A stretch of 64,000 nt of DNA from Berberis thunbergii (Eukaryota; Streptophyta; Magnoliopsida; Ranunculales; Berberidaceae), in the NCBI GenBank assembly GCA_003290165.1, contig QNQO01000226.1:124001-188000 (forward strand), given 5' to 3'. The translations under genes and the position numbers were made by a program. Below, in pieces: positions 35,400-45,688 of the stretch; position 1 is the first letter of the stretch; each line of letters starts with the position of its first letter. Under the pieces are notes generated by a model. That model did no database searches and was not told the origin of the DNA. It saw only the letters and a program-made list of their open reading frames with translations.

Positions 35400-36935
35400 G
35401 ACTGATTAAGCTTTGCTTGGTAAGTTTGGAAACCATTTTCTGTATCAAGAGCAATGATCCATTGGCAAGTCGTCGTCACCAGCAGACAAGTACGTGCTGA
35501 CTAGACTCCGACTTCCTCAGTCGTCGTGACTTGTGCAGAGCGGATTAGACTTTGGGAACCATAAATCATCGTCATCAGTTGCAAACTGACTAAGCTTACC
35601 TAGCTAATTTGGCAATCATCGTCTACATTGAGAGCAATGATTTCCTTAGAGAGTCGTCGTCATCAGTGGACAAGCGCTAACTAGACTCCCAATTCCTCAG
35701 CCGTCGTGACCCGCACGGGGTGAATTAAGCTTTGGGCACCAGAAGCCGTCGTCATCAGTCGCGAACTAACTAAGCTTACTTGGCTAATTCAGTGATCATC
35801 GTCTGCATTGAGAGTAATGATCCCTTGGCTATTTGTCGTCATCAAAAGACAAGCGCTGACTAGAATCTCACTTCCTGAGCCATCGTGACCAACGCTGAGC
35901 GGATTAGGCTTTGGGCACTAGAAATCGTCGTCATCAGTTGCGAACTAACTAAGCTTATCTGGCTAATTCTGCGATCATCGTTTGCATTGAGAGCAATGAT
36001 CCCTTGGCAAGTCATCGTCATCAGTGGACAAGCGCTGATTAGGCTCCCATTTCTTCAGCACAAAGCGGATTAGGCTTTGAGCACCAGAAGTCGTCGTCAT
36101 CAGTCGCGAACTGACTAAACTTACCTGGCTAATTTGGCGATCATTGTCTACATTGAGAGCAATGATCTCTTGGAGAGTTGTTGTTGTCATCAACGGACAA
36201 GCGCTAACTAGACTCCCACTTCCTCAACCGTCGTGACCTGCGCGAAGCGGATTAGGCTTTGGGCACCAGAAGTCGTCGTCACCAGTCGCGAACTGACTAA
36301 GCTTACCTAGCTAATTCGGCGATCATCGTCTGCATTGAGAGCAATGATTCCTTGGCGAGTTGTCATCATCAACGGACAAATGCTAACTAGACTCCCACTT
36401 CCTCAGCAGTCGTGACCTGCGCGGAACAGATTAGGCTTTGGACACCAGAAGCTGTCTTCATTAGTCGCGAACTGACTAAGCTTACCTGGCTAATTCGGTG
36501 ATCATCATCTACATTGAAAACAATGATCCCTTGGTGAGTTGTCGTCATCAGTGGACAAGAGGTGACCAGAGTCCCACTTCCTCAGCCGCCATGATCTCCA
36601 TGGAGTGGATTAGACATTGGGCACCAGAAGCCATCGTCATCAGTCGCGAACTGACTAAGCTTACCTGGCTAATTCAATGATCATCGTCTGCATTATGATC
36701 CTTGGCGAGTCATCATCATCAGCGGACAGACGCTGACTAGACTCCCACTTCCTCAGCCGTCGTCACCAGTCGCAAACTGACGAAGTTTACCTAGCTAGTT
36801 CGACGATCATTGTCTACAATGAGAGCAATGATCCCTTGGCGAGCCGTCTTCATTAGCGGACAAATGCTGACTAGACTCCTTCCTCAGCGTCGTGACCCGT
36901 GCGACGTAGATTAGGCTCTGGGCAAATATCCGAGT
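35400..36935. repeat. 179-bp tandem repeat array in element B
   Basis: About eight copies of a unit of about 179 bp containing AACTGACTAAGCTTACCTGG, GATCATCGTCTGCATTGAGA, AGACTCCCACTTCCTCAGCC and GGATTAGGCTTTGGGCACCA. Single units lose or gain 10-40 bp. The array contains several partly palindromic blocks built on GTCGTCATCAG. Confidence 0.85.
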
Positions 36936-36984
36936 TTGGCAATGAAAGTTTTGGTAAAATCAAAATATTTTATTGATAACACTT

Positions 36985-37110
36985 TTTGAGATGCTCTACA
37001 TTCCATGATCGTTTTAACTCGTCGTCGTCGACGTCTTTCAGCTAGTATATTCCTGACATGTTAACCTTAGCAACTATGTAAGGTCCTTCCCATTTCTGAT
37101 TTAGCTTTCC
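36985..37110 (-). pseudogene. Element B integrase C-terminus (only remnant of pol)
   Basis: On the minus strand GKLNQKWEGPYIVAKV followed after a stop by WNVEHLKKCYQ and a terminator matches the end of Ty3/gypsy integrases of the Tat lineage, where W-E-G-P-Y and W-N-x-x-x-L-K are conserved. One in-frame stop is present between the two blocks. Everything between the gag start and this point is missing. Confidence 0.8.
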
Positions 37111-37211
37111 TGCCCTGACTTATTTGGCGTTTTGCTGGGTCTTTCATGTTGTTCCTGGTCTCCATTAGCAACGGGTGGATTTTATTGTGTGAGCGTCTCC
37201 ACCGCCTTGAT

Positions 37212-37379
37212 GTCTTACTATATTTGAGACGTCAACACCTTGATTCTAGGTCCCGCCGTTATTGCCATTGGTGCAGGGGCGTGAGTAGGATGCCCGGGCA
37301 TGGCAGGAACTGTTATAGGGACAGCTAGAGTGTTGGATGTGTTTCTTGGTTTGTTGTTTCGTGACCTGGTGTTCACCAT
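37212..37379 (-). pseudogene. Element B gag N-terminus
   Basis: An open segment on the minus strand begins MVNTRSRNNKPRNTS about 55 bp downstream of the primer-binding site, where gag should start, and closes after about 54 codons. It is Pro/Ala rich and has no zinc knuckle. Confidence 0.55.
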
Positions 37380-37433
37380 CTCTCTGAAATTTGGTAGGAA
37401 ATGACGCTTAGTGTAAAGTTAAGAACTATGTCA

Positions 37434-37454
37434 TCCCCACGAACTGCGCCAAAC
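37434..37454 (-). promoter_or_regulatory. Element B primer-binding site
   Basis: GTTTGGCGCAGTTCGTGGGG (minus strand) directly follows the 5' LTR; the T-G-G-C-G-C type is usual for Tat and Athila elements rather than the initiator-tRNA type. Confidence 0.7.
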
Positions 37455-38125
37455 TCATACAGTCGATTTTTGCTCCCTGCTCTAACCTAGTCACGTTGAC
37501 TTATTTAACATGCACAAGTAGCACACTGAGCCACAGACCACCGTGGGGTGGTCGATGGCACTCCAATGCTAAAGTCAGACAAGGATCCAAGGAAGGTGTA
37601 ATGTTGTAACAGGAAATTTATAGCGTACCTTAGCTTACCAACCTCATGTCTTATTTATAGTGCAAGGAGTCCTGGTTTAACTAGGCCATCGTAGGTGTAG
37701 ATTAGGGAGGAGATATTCGTGGAGATCCCTATCTAAGTAAGATTCATATTGTGGGAGGAAAGTTTCCTGTTAGCTCCATACTCCTAGATACGCGGGAGAT
37801 AGTTCCTAATCCGAGAACATTCTGTGGAAGGGAGTTTCCCTATGTGGAAGATACTCTGGTGTTTGCTTCCTAGTTGGAAACAAAGAGCAGTTGTGGTTGC
37901 CCGTCCAAAGTAGATCCTCGAGACACTTGCCTGAAAGGGCTTACAGGTATTGAGCATAGTTGTGAGACGTGTGGGCCTAGCATGTTGTGAGAGTCCAGGC
38001 CCGCCTGGTGGGCTGAGAACTGCTTAGGCTGGATCTGTATTGGGTTGTTGCTTGAACCCGTAGCTCCTCGAGATCATCATGAAACGTGTACGGCTCAAGG
38101 GTGTGATCGTTTTTATGTATCATCG
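37455..38125 (-). repeat. Element B 5' LTR
   Basis: About 670 bp; matches 28445-29119. Taking three extra bases at its outer end makes the GTACC target duplication abut exactly. Confidence 0.85.
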
Positions 38126-39480
38126 GTACCCATGATCTTTATGGAAGGAACAATATTTGTTTTTGTTTCTTCCGGGTCTCCTTTCATCCTGAGTGGCCAG
38201 TTGATGTTATCCCATTTTGCTATGTGCTTAAGTATTTTGGCTTGACTTATTTTTAAGGTTGCATATGGTTTGTATGTCTTCTTCATCATGCTTGTTACTC
38301 GCTTGTGTTGGGGCCGTGCTGATTAATTGTAGCTTTTTGGACTCTTGTTGGTTTGAATCGGTTCTTCTTCCATTTCAATGCCTCTTCAAATGAATGTTAT
38401 CCTCCTGTGATCCGTCATCCCGCCTGTTTTTTTCATTTCTTTCCCGTTTCCTTGAATGACTTTTTCTTTCTTGGTCATTTTCTTCCTGGCCGTTTTCATT
38501 TTTCGAGAGAAATGTGTTTTTGTGTTGTTTTCAATAAGACTGTCATGCCTTTTGGAGGTTCCAGGTTAAGAGCATAAAAAAGGGACAATCTTAAGTCCAA
38601 CGATGAAGGTTGCGGCGGCTGTGTCGTCTCTGCATCCATCGATCATCGTCAGCTCGTTGGTGAAATGAGTGACGTATTCCCGTATTGTTTCTTCGAGCTT
38701 TTGCTTGATATGGAAGAGGTAGTGTGGTCCTTTCCTCATTCACTAGCTTCTGATGAATCTGGTGATAAAAACAGTGGCTAACGCCTAGAAATAGTCTATT
38801 GACCTTGGTGGTAGGTTGTTGAACCAATTCATCGCTGTGGAGGTGAGGCTGGTCGAAAATGTTCTGCATAAGATCGACTTCATGGTTTCCTTTAGGGCAT
38901 GTGGTGGAAGTGTCTCAGGTGATCTGTTGGGTCGGTAGTATCATATGCTTCGAATTTTGGTGGAGTGAATTTCTTTCGGCATGGGCATTTTCATGAGGGC
39001 GTTGGAGAATGGTTGCTTGGCTAATTTGTACAATACGTTAGGATCCATAACTCTGATTCTGAATTGGATCTCAACAAGCGTTCCGTCACAGTTTGGAGTC
39101 TTGCCTCGGAGGAGTCATTGCTCTCGAAGTTTCCCTGTTGGGATTCTGCTAGGACTTCATCACTTCCTTGAGTTCGGTTGGCGGAGTTTTGTTGGCACAG
39201 TGCCTGGACAGAATCAGCTGGCTGGATGTGCTCCTGGGTGATTTTCTCTTATATCTTCGTTATGTAATTCATCTGGACCATAAGCAGATCTACTCGAGGA
39301 TCCATGGCAGCGTCACCGGATGTCTGGGCTATTATATGCTAGTGGTCTTGATTTCGGGTGCTACTGGCCCAATGATTTGGATCACATCTTGTTCGTAAGT
39401 TGTTTGTAATACATTGTCGCCAGCAGGAGAGTTGTTGTTATCGTCACATGGTTGAGGATCTGTAGGGTGTGCCATTTATT
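38126..39480 (-). pseudogene. Element A gag (broken), 5' part
   Basis: On the minus strand, near 38870-38590, gag core motifs can be read: LTSTAMNWFNNLPPRSIDYF and, after stops, IKQKLEETIREYVTHFTNEL. Nearer the element B junction, ILKHIAKWDNINWPLRMKGD leads into a K-Y-C-x-F-H-K-D-H-G zinc-knuckle half that is cut by element B at 38125. Several in-frame stops show decay. Gag would form the virus-like particle in the cytoplasm. Confidence 0.75.
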
Positions 39481-39560
39481 CTAACACTTTGTGATTGTTT
39501 ATCAGATTTTTGTGAACTTCGTCACTGTGGATCTTATTTTTTAGAAAGGAAACTCGTCGT

Positions 39561-39581
39561 TCCCCACGGATGGCACCAAAC
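39561..39581 (-). promoter_or_regulatory. Element A primer-binding site
   Basis: GTTTGGTGCCATCCGTGGGG on the minus strand directly follows the 5' LTR; same class as in element B. Confidence 0.7.
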
Positions 39582-40079
39582 TGATGCATCCAAAAATCGT
39601 CTTCCTCTGAGTTTGACTTGCAAAACAAATGTTAGAATGCCAAGTCAGCAACTTTGTTGAAGAAATAAGTAATCTGGACAAAACTCAGTTAAAGTTGCAT
39701 ACATGTGTTGATTGTTCTCCTTACCTTTTATAATGGTCATGGTTTATTCTTTGCGTAATTTAAGCATGTGAGGTGCAATGAAAGGAGATGTTTCTCGTAA
39801 CACTCTCCTCCTTGATGGAGATGTGTTCGTGAATGCGTAATTCTCTCCATGGCTATTTTTTTGCGCAACGTTCCTCTTCTTTATGAAAGTACTCATGTCA
39901 GGCCTGAATTTGGGTTTTGATTCGTTCGGGCCTGGATTCAGACTTTGATTATATCTTCTTATAGTGGGCCTTGTCTGCATCCCTATAGTTGGTTTCATTC
40001 TTCTTGGGTATTACGGATTGGCCCAGTAGATGAGATGCCATAGCCGTGATGATTGGTCTATTTTAATGTATCATCAGTA
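39582..40079 (-). repeat. Element A 5' LTR
   Basis: About 495 bp; matches 23117-23682. It lacks some segments of the 3' LTR. Six extra bases beyond TGATGATAC make the GTTGT target duplication abut. Confidence 0.85.
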
Positions 40080-40084
40080 GTTGT

Positions 40085-41410
40085 AATTGCTCATTTAATT
40101 AGCAAATAATATTTTATCAGAAAAACTTGAAATTTATGTATGCAACAAATAATGGACCTGATCACAAGCTTGTAATTGAACCTTTTTTGTGGCTCATAAT
40201 ATCCTATTATTGAAAAAAAAATAGTATATTTTTCTTAGACCTTGCCAAAGTTAGACCTTAAAGCAAAGATTTGGCAGGGCTGGTGAGCCAACACTAACCA
40301 GTACGCAAGGAATGCGAATTCTAAGAAAATGTCAAAATTTCAAGAAATATTTTTATTTTCGAGTAAACAAAAGTTCTTTTGAAATTCAAAACATTTATTT
40401 ATTTTATTAGGCCAATCTAAATTTCCGTACATGTTAACCCATTATGCAATATATAGACTCTAAGACATTATCAGTCTTGGGACTCTTTATTTAGTAAGAA
40501 TTTAAATTGCTTAAATTATATTGATAACTTAAAAATTACAATCGAAAATTTTACGTTTTTTCTATATACAACAAAATATTTCAAGAAATATTTCTTGAAA
40601 TCAATTTACCAAAATTACCTTGAAAAATGAAATCGGATCCTTGCCAGTATGTTCCTGTAGCTTGTCAAACGACCATGCCAATTCTAATTTGTCAAGTATA
40701 TGGTAGCCCTGCCAAAATTTTTGCTCGGCTACCCAGGGTTCAAAATCTTACCTAATTCATGCTTTTTGGTTTAGTGAATTTGAGTACACTTCAAACTTGA
40801 AGAAAATGAGTAGTTAATGTCCAAATAAAAAGAGTTCAAAATTTCTTCATCGGAAGAAGGTTTGGTGAAGAAAGTATTACTCAAGTCAATAATAAAACGA
40901 ACAAAAATTCTCCTACAGTAAGGAGTGGGGCAATAATGCATGCTCGAGCATAGTTCATGATGCACATTCGGGAAATCTACTTATGCATTCATCATAATAG
41001 GATGCAAAGATTTCACCATAATATCATACCCACCACCACCTCTGTGCGCCTCTTCTTCATGCCTAACACCCCACCCGCAAGTCATGAACTCAGCTTCACC
41101 CAATTTACTTTCTTCTTTGTCTCGGTAACATGACAATCGAGTTTAAAATTAGGGCATACCATGGATGCGTTTCCACATCTTCTCTATAGGGTCCAATCTA
41201 TTTATCCCTCTTATTTCAATGGTTGTCTTTCTTGTAAAACTATCTTTAAATTTTCATTGTTGGTTACCAATGTTGTTGTGTTCAAGCATACTTAGCTTTT
41301 GCGTGGCTACAAATTAAGTGTCTTGAAGAAATTCCATATTGGTTCGAGCATACTTAATCCAATCTGGGTATGATTTAGGATCAAACTCGTTCTTTTTACT
41401 GAATATTTTT
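40085..41410. other. No recognisable gene
   Basis: AT-rich sequence without coding similarity. The 64-codon minus-strand frame at 40771-40965 has no recognised motif. Confidence 0.4.
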
Positions 41411-41765
41411 GGACTATTTACATTTTGGGTACGTATAATTTAGGAGTAATTCACATTGGGTACAAAAGTTTTACATAATTACATATTGGATGCAAAAATT
41501 TGTCTTGATATTTTATTCAGCGACATTGACTAAGGTCAGATGTCCCATATTCAGACCCAAATACCCTCATTAAACGTGCCCAAAATGCAATTATATTAAA
41601 AATACAGAGGAGTATTTAGTCTTTATAAATGTGATAGTCAAACCTTAGTCAACGTTGTTGACAAACAGTCAAGACACAATTTCATACCTAATATATTATT
41701 ATCTAAAATTTTTGTATCCAATATGAATTACAACTAAATTATACGCACATAAAATGTAAATAACC
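41411..41765. mobile_element. Long-arm foldback MITE
   Basis: Arms of about 115-125 bp (41411-41537 and about 41645-41765) are imperfect reverse complements, beginning GGACTATTTACATTTT on the left and ending AAAATGTAAATAACC on the right. Both arms share GTATAATTTAG and the inner GTTGACTAAGGT type motif. No coding sequence. Length about 355 bp. Confidence 0.65.
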
Positions 41766-42868
41766 TAATACTTTGTAGGGAAGTTCACTCAACTGTTGAT
41801 TAAAAAAGCATGAAACATTTACCCTTTTTTTATTTTTGGATATTCACAAAATTGAATAAATTCTTGATTGTGCGTGTCTCAAAATTTTATTTATTTATTC
41901 CTTCTTGGCGAGGTTAAGAATTTATGACTTGGTTTTGAGTTTCTGTATAATTTCTACTTGAAATGCTAGTTTTTTTTTATAAATCTTTTTCATTATTCTT
42001 TTGGGGTATATGTGGGAGATTTATAATTTTTTGTTCCTGTCTTAAGAAATTATGCCCAGTACTGCTGTAAAGCAGAAAGGAGCATTAAGGTTGATGGAAA
42101 AAAAAATTCAAGCTATAATTCCTCAGATTCTTACCCTTGATGTGATTAGTTCATTAATGCATTGATTAATTTGGGATTTGGATTATTTGATTTATTTAGG
42201 AAGCACTAAAACTCTGTCATTACCTTATTCGAGAGAGAAGCACGAACATTTCTTACATGTATCTGAAACAAGTGTTTGTATATATGGAGTTAGTTAGTTA
42301 TTAGGTTTGCATTCAAGTCAAAACTGTAATTTTTATGGTAGTTTCATAAACCCGTAATTAAGACATACTTTTTATTGATCAGAGTGGCATGTCAAAGGCA
42401 TGACACGGTAGTCATGCTTACAGCACGAGTATATACTGCGTGAAAACAAATAATACACTGGTATATATACATACGGTGCTTTCGATGGCAAAAGCCATAT
42501 ATATACATATATTTCTGTTATAAAAAAATAAAAAACCAAAGATAGTATATTGATGCCATGCTCTTCAAACAGTCGAATTTGCTTCGGTCCCTTCATCAGC
42601 AGTCATACTAAATGGTGATGATGGAGATGTTGGAGCCAGACTATTGGTTGCGGTGTACAAAATACACATACTTGGTCACGGGTTGGATGTTTCAAGCCTA
42701 AGATTTATCTGAGGTTCTTACTCACATAATTCTTGGGATGGGCTGGAGTCCAACAGTATAGCCAATATTTCTTCTGAATGTCATAAACTCACTAATGATT
42801 TACAGAGGTAGGCCCAAAATGAAAATAATACCAAACACAGCCAAATATGACTATAATTTATGCTTTTA
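41766..42868. other. No recognisable gene
   Basis: AT-rich. A possible C-terminal exon end on the minus strand near 42660-42582 (reading SPSSPFSMTADEGTEANSTV, then stop) could not be assigned to a family and has no neighbouring exons. Confidence 0.35.
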
Positions 42869-43387
42869 GGATCTGTTTGGTTGTACGGAAAATAGACATG
42901 AAAATTGAAACCATTTTTGCGAATTCGATTCTGAGGCCTCTATCTCAGATTTGGATTTCCACACTACACCAAATTGGCACTTTTGTATCTACTCTCAAAA
43001 CAGTATCACTTTTGAGATGTTACAATTCACCAAACAATTTCAACTCAAAACTAAATTTGTCAAGACAATGAAAAACAGTTACACAAAAAAAATTATACAA
43101 TAAATTGGATCACCATGAATAGTATCACTTTTATAACCATTCTCTTCATGGTGATACAATTATTGTATCACTTTGTTTGTGAAAATGTGTAAAATTGTTA
43201 GGTGGATTGTTATACCTTAAAAGTGATACTGTTTTGGGGTTGTTACAAAAATGTCAGTTTGGTGTAGTGTTATTAGTAGTGGGAAAACAGTTTAACGAAG
43301 AATCGATTTTCTGTCAGTAAATAGACAACCAAACAGCAGAAACGAATTCAATTTTCACGTCTATTTTCCGTACAACCAATTAAACCC
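42869..43387. mobile_element. Tourist-like (PIF/Harbinger) MITE with a nested mini-CACTA
   Basis: Terminal inverted repeats run for nearly 40 bp: the left starts GGATCTGTTTGGTTGTACGG and continues AAAATAGACATGAAAATT, and the right is its near reverse complement ending at 43387. The TTA target duplication is at 42866-42868 and 43388-43390. Without the 308-bp insertion the MITE is about 210 bp. Confidence 0.75.
42962..43269. mobile_element. Mini-CACTA element (308 bp) inside the MITE
   Basis: The left end is CACTACACCAAATTGGCACT and the right end is AATGTCAGTTTGGTGTAGTG, near-perfect inverted repeats of about 20 bp of the CACTA type. Subterminal copies of GTATCAC...TTTTGAG occur on both sides. 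It has no coding capacity. The flanking triplets (CCA and TTA) do not match, so the target duplication is lost or mutated. Confidence 0.7.
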
Positions 43388-43611
43388 TTAGTGAACTTGA
43401 CCAAAACTCAATAATGACATAGCCAAGTAGTTCTGACTTTTGAGTAAAATTGGCTATCTAGTGAGTTTATGACATTGAATCCAAGTCAGACTAAAGTCTT
43501 CTTGAGTCTTGACTTTTTTATCGAGGCAAAAAGCTAGGTCAACTTCAGGACTTTTGTAAGTATAATGTTTAAAGTTTGATAAAAAAAAGTAATTCATAAC
43601 AAGTTTTTTAT

Positions 43612-43917
43612 TAATATGGGAGAAGGAGAGGTCGGCGAGCGACACTTCAGATCTGTGTGAGAAGGAGAGGTTGGCGAGGAGGAGCAGTCAGTGAGATTGG
43701 CGAAGAGGAACAACACTTCAGATCCGCGCTTCACAACACAGGGCAGAGCGACACTTCAGATCTACGTGAGAAGGAGAGGTCGACAATAAGGAGAAATCGG
43801 TGCCCTGTCGGCATGAGGAAAGAGTTGTGTCGCTCCTTCCCGATCTCTCTTTCAGGTCAGCTTTCCTCCTCTCTACACAAATATCCAATGAATACCACTG
43901 CTCCTTTTTAGATCCTA
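43612..43917 (+). repeat. LINE 5' leader with three repeated blocks
   Basis: GACACTTCAGATC followed by GTGAGAAGGAGAGGT occurs about three times (43640, 43700 and 43750), like the monomer arrays in some L1 5' UTRs. Confidence 0.5.
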
Positions 43918-44606
43918 TGGCCTCCACCGGTCCAGCTCCTGACGGATATGAGGTTGTCTGTAAAGATGGTCTTAGCGGAGATGGATAAGATTTTGATAAG
44001 AGTCAACCTCAGTTGAAATAGGCTCACTTAATCGATGGAAGCTGAAATTGGGATGGGTTGGAGGCTCCAATCTACTACTCAAATTTCATGTTTGAGGAAG
44101 GTGTGTTACTATTGCCTCCAGATATTCGAGAAAAGTCTAAACAAATATGGTCAGACCAGTTGGTGGGGATGTTATTTGAGAAACCTCCTCCATTCAACCA
44201 AGTCAAGATAGTTGTGGAGTGGAAGTGGAAACCAAAAGGAGATCTTGAGGTTACATCGAATAGAGATTTTCTGCTTCAAGTTCAAGAATGAAGATGATCG
44301 ATCCAAAGCACTTGAAGAAGCTCCTTTTAAAGTTAAGGACAAACTCATAGTGATTAAACCATGGAAGGAAGACTTGGGGAGTCTAAGGAAAGAGATCAAT
44401 AGAAATCCAGTATGGGTTCATCTTTACGATGTCCTCACTTGCATGTGGTCCAAGGAGGGGTTGAGTTATATTGCTAGTTTGATTGGAAAGCTTGTCAGGT
44501 TTGATCGAGCCACCTCAACTAGAGCTCGCATCACATATGCAACAATTTGTGTGGAAGTGAAGCCAGATAAATAGTTTCCAACCCTCATTGGATTAGATGT
44601 GGATAG
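43918..44606 (+). pseudogene. LINE ORF1, DUF4283 part (broken)
   Basis: It starts MASTGPAPDGYEVVCKDGLS at 43918, then has stops near 43987 and 44017. DUF4283 sequence follows: ELL-type LLLPPDIREKSKQIWSDQLV (44058-44291) and, in the next frame, NEDDRSKALEEAPFKVKDKL and NPVWVHLYDVLT (44290-44574), ending VEVKPDK. DUF4283 is the N-terminal domain of plant L1-type ORF1 proteins, which bind RNA. It is cut at 44606 by the LTR element. Confidence 0.75.
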
Positions 44607-45673
44607 TGTAACACTCCTAAATTTATAAAACTAATTTATTTTATTTTGAATTAAATAAAATAGAGTTACATTTAATTGAATTTAAATTTCTAAATTTAGG
44701 GTATTATTTAGTGTGTTTAGAGGGTGGGTACCTTCAGAAGTTCAATGGGGGCGAATAGCCACCTCTCTTATAAAGAGAACAATCCCTCTTTTCTTCCCCA
44801 ATTTTTTTCTTTCTCCCTTCCTCGTGTATTCATCTTCTTCTGCGGTGAGCTCGGCTGTGACCTAGCATCGAGCAGCCCCACCAGCCTTACTTCCCCCTTT
44901 TCTTCCTCTCACTTTCCTTCTTCCTATTTGAGTTCAACACTAGAAAACAGAGAATGAAAGAAGAAGAGAGAAATCAACGCAAACCCTTAACTCTGATCTT
45001 CGATTTGCTTTGCAAATAGCAGCAACAACCATCTTTCATCTTAATCCCATTGTTACATTGAGTGTTTCTTTTCACCCCAAATTGAGATCCTTGAAATTGC
45101 CCAGTCTCAAGTGTTTCTCAACTTCATCTACTGATGCTTCTTCTGCTAAGATTGTTGATACAAAAGATATTGAGAAGAAGAAGATTGGCAAGCCTTTGAT
45201 CTGTACGGCAGATGAACTTCATTATGTGTTTGTGCCAAATACCAATTGGAGGCTCGCTCCCTGGCGCTACACACCACCTCCTCAGGCCCCTCCAAGGATT
45301 CACCCTCTGTTGCTCTTATCTGGGGTGGGAACTAATACAATTGGTTATGATCTTGATCCAGGGTCTTCATTTGTGCGTCATATGGCCTGCCAAGGATTTG
45401 ATACATGGATTCATTTGCACGTCATATAGCCGATTAGCCTTTAAGGTTTAGAGACTTTTGAACAACGTTACTGGAGTTCCACTAGTGCGGCTAACAATGT
45501 CAGTCTTTCTTGGTTAGAGTTTTTACTTGTTTCAGTAATTAAATCATGTTTACGTTGTTGTTGCTGCTAAATGTTTCTATTGTTATTGAATTTCATGTCC
45601 CGAGTTTTGGGGAAACAGATAATCCTACGTGGATTTTGGGATTTTTGTTTTCTTCGAAAATTGGGGCGTGACA
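44607..45673 (+). repeat. Left LTR (contains hydrolase fragment)
   Basis: 1067 bp. 44607-44940 and 45428-45673 are LTR-like (a CTTATAAAGAG box near 44767); the middle encodes the start of an alpha/beta hydrolase gene. The same arrangement in the right LTR shows that the host sequence is part of the LTR. Confidence 0.8.
44977..45429 (+). pseudogene. Captured 5' part of a chloroplast-type alpha/beta-hydrolase gene, copy 1
   Basis: The sequence encodes a Ser-rich N-terminus followed by KIGKPLICTADELHYVFVPN, WRYTPPPQAPPRIHPLLLLS and GVGTNTIGYDLDPGSSFVRH. This matches the start of a conserved plant alpha/beta-hydrolase family with a putative plastid transit peptide and no established substrate. 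The ATG seen in copy 2 is ACG here (44977-44979). Similarity stops at GFDTWI and the frame closes at 45429. The catalytic triad lies downstream in the family and is absent. Confidence 0.7.
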
Positions 45674-45676
45674 GTT

Positions 45677-45688
45677 TGGTATCAGAGC
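45677..45688 (+). promoter_or_regulatory. LTR element primer-binding site
   Basis: TGGTATCAGAGC three bases after the left LTR, complementary to initiator tRNA-Met. Confidence 0.9.

Larger units (their letters stand above)
28445..38125 (-). mobile_element. Tat-type Ty3/gypsy element B, pol-deleted, nested in element A
   Basis: The LTRs are 28445-29119 (3') and 37455 to about 38125 (5'), with the target duplication GTACC at 28440-28444 and 38126-38130. On the minus strand a primer-binding site GTTTGGCGCAGTTCGTGGGG follows the 5' LTR and a polypurine tract CTCGAGGGGGTAG precedes the 3' LTR. Inside, only the start of gag (37379-37215) and the last codons of integrase (37110-36985) remain, directly adjacent. 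Then come a 179-bp tandem array, further antisense-ORF-like sequence, a 133-bp array, and a plus-strand ORF next to the 3' LTR. It must have moved using proteins from another element. Confidence 0.85.
23117..40079 (-). mobile_element. Tat-type Ty3/gypsy element A, non-autonomous, interrupted by element B
   Basis: The LTRs are 23117-23682 (3', since the element reads on the minus strand) and 39582 to about 40079 (5'). The 5-bp target duplication GTTGT is at 23112-23116 and 40080-40084. On the minus strand a primer-binding site GTTTGGTGCCATCC follows the 5' LTR and a polypurine tract AAGGGGGAG precedes the 3' LTR. A decayed gag is present (38130-about 39480 and 28380-28444), but no protease, reverse transcriptase or integrase was found. 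A 70-bp tandem array and a plus-strand frame lie next to the 3' LTR, an arrangement known from the Tat lineage. Confidence 0.85.

Noticed and set aside
26690..36935. Tandem arrays as a CRISPR array
   Set aside because: The units are 70, 133 or 179 bp of continuous repeat without short direct repeats separated by unique spacers, and the DNA is plant nuclear with retrotransposon context.
42582..42660. Possible last exon of a host gene (ends TEANSTV, then stop)
   Set aside because: No neighbouring exons, no recognised family and no clear acceptor; too weak to annotate.
42959..43272. Target duplication for the mini-CACTA
   Set aside because: Flanking triplets are CCA and TTA and do not match, so a duplication is not claimed.
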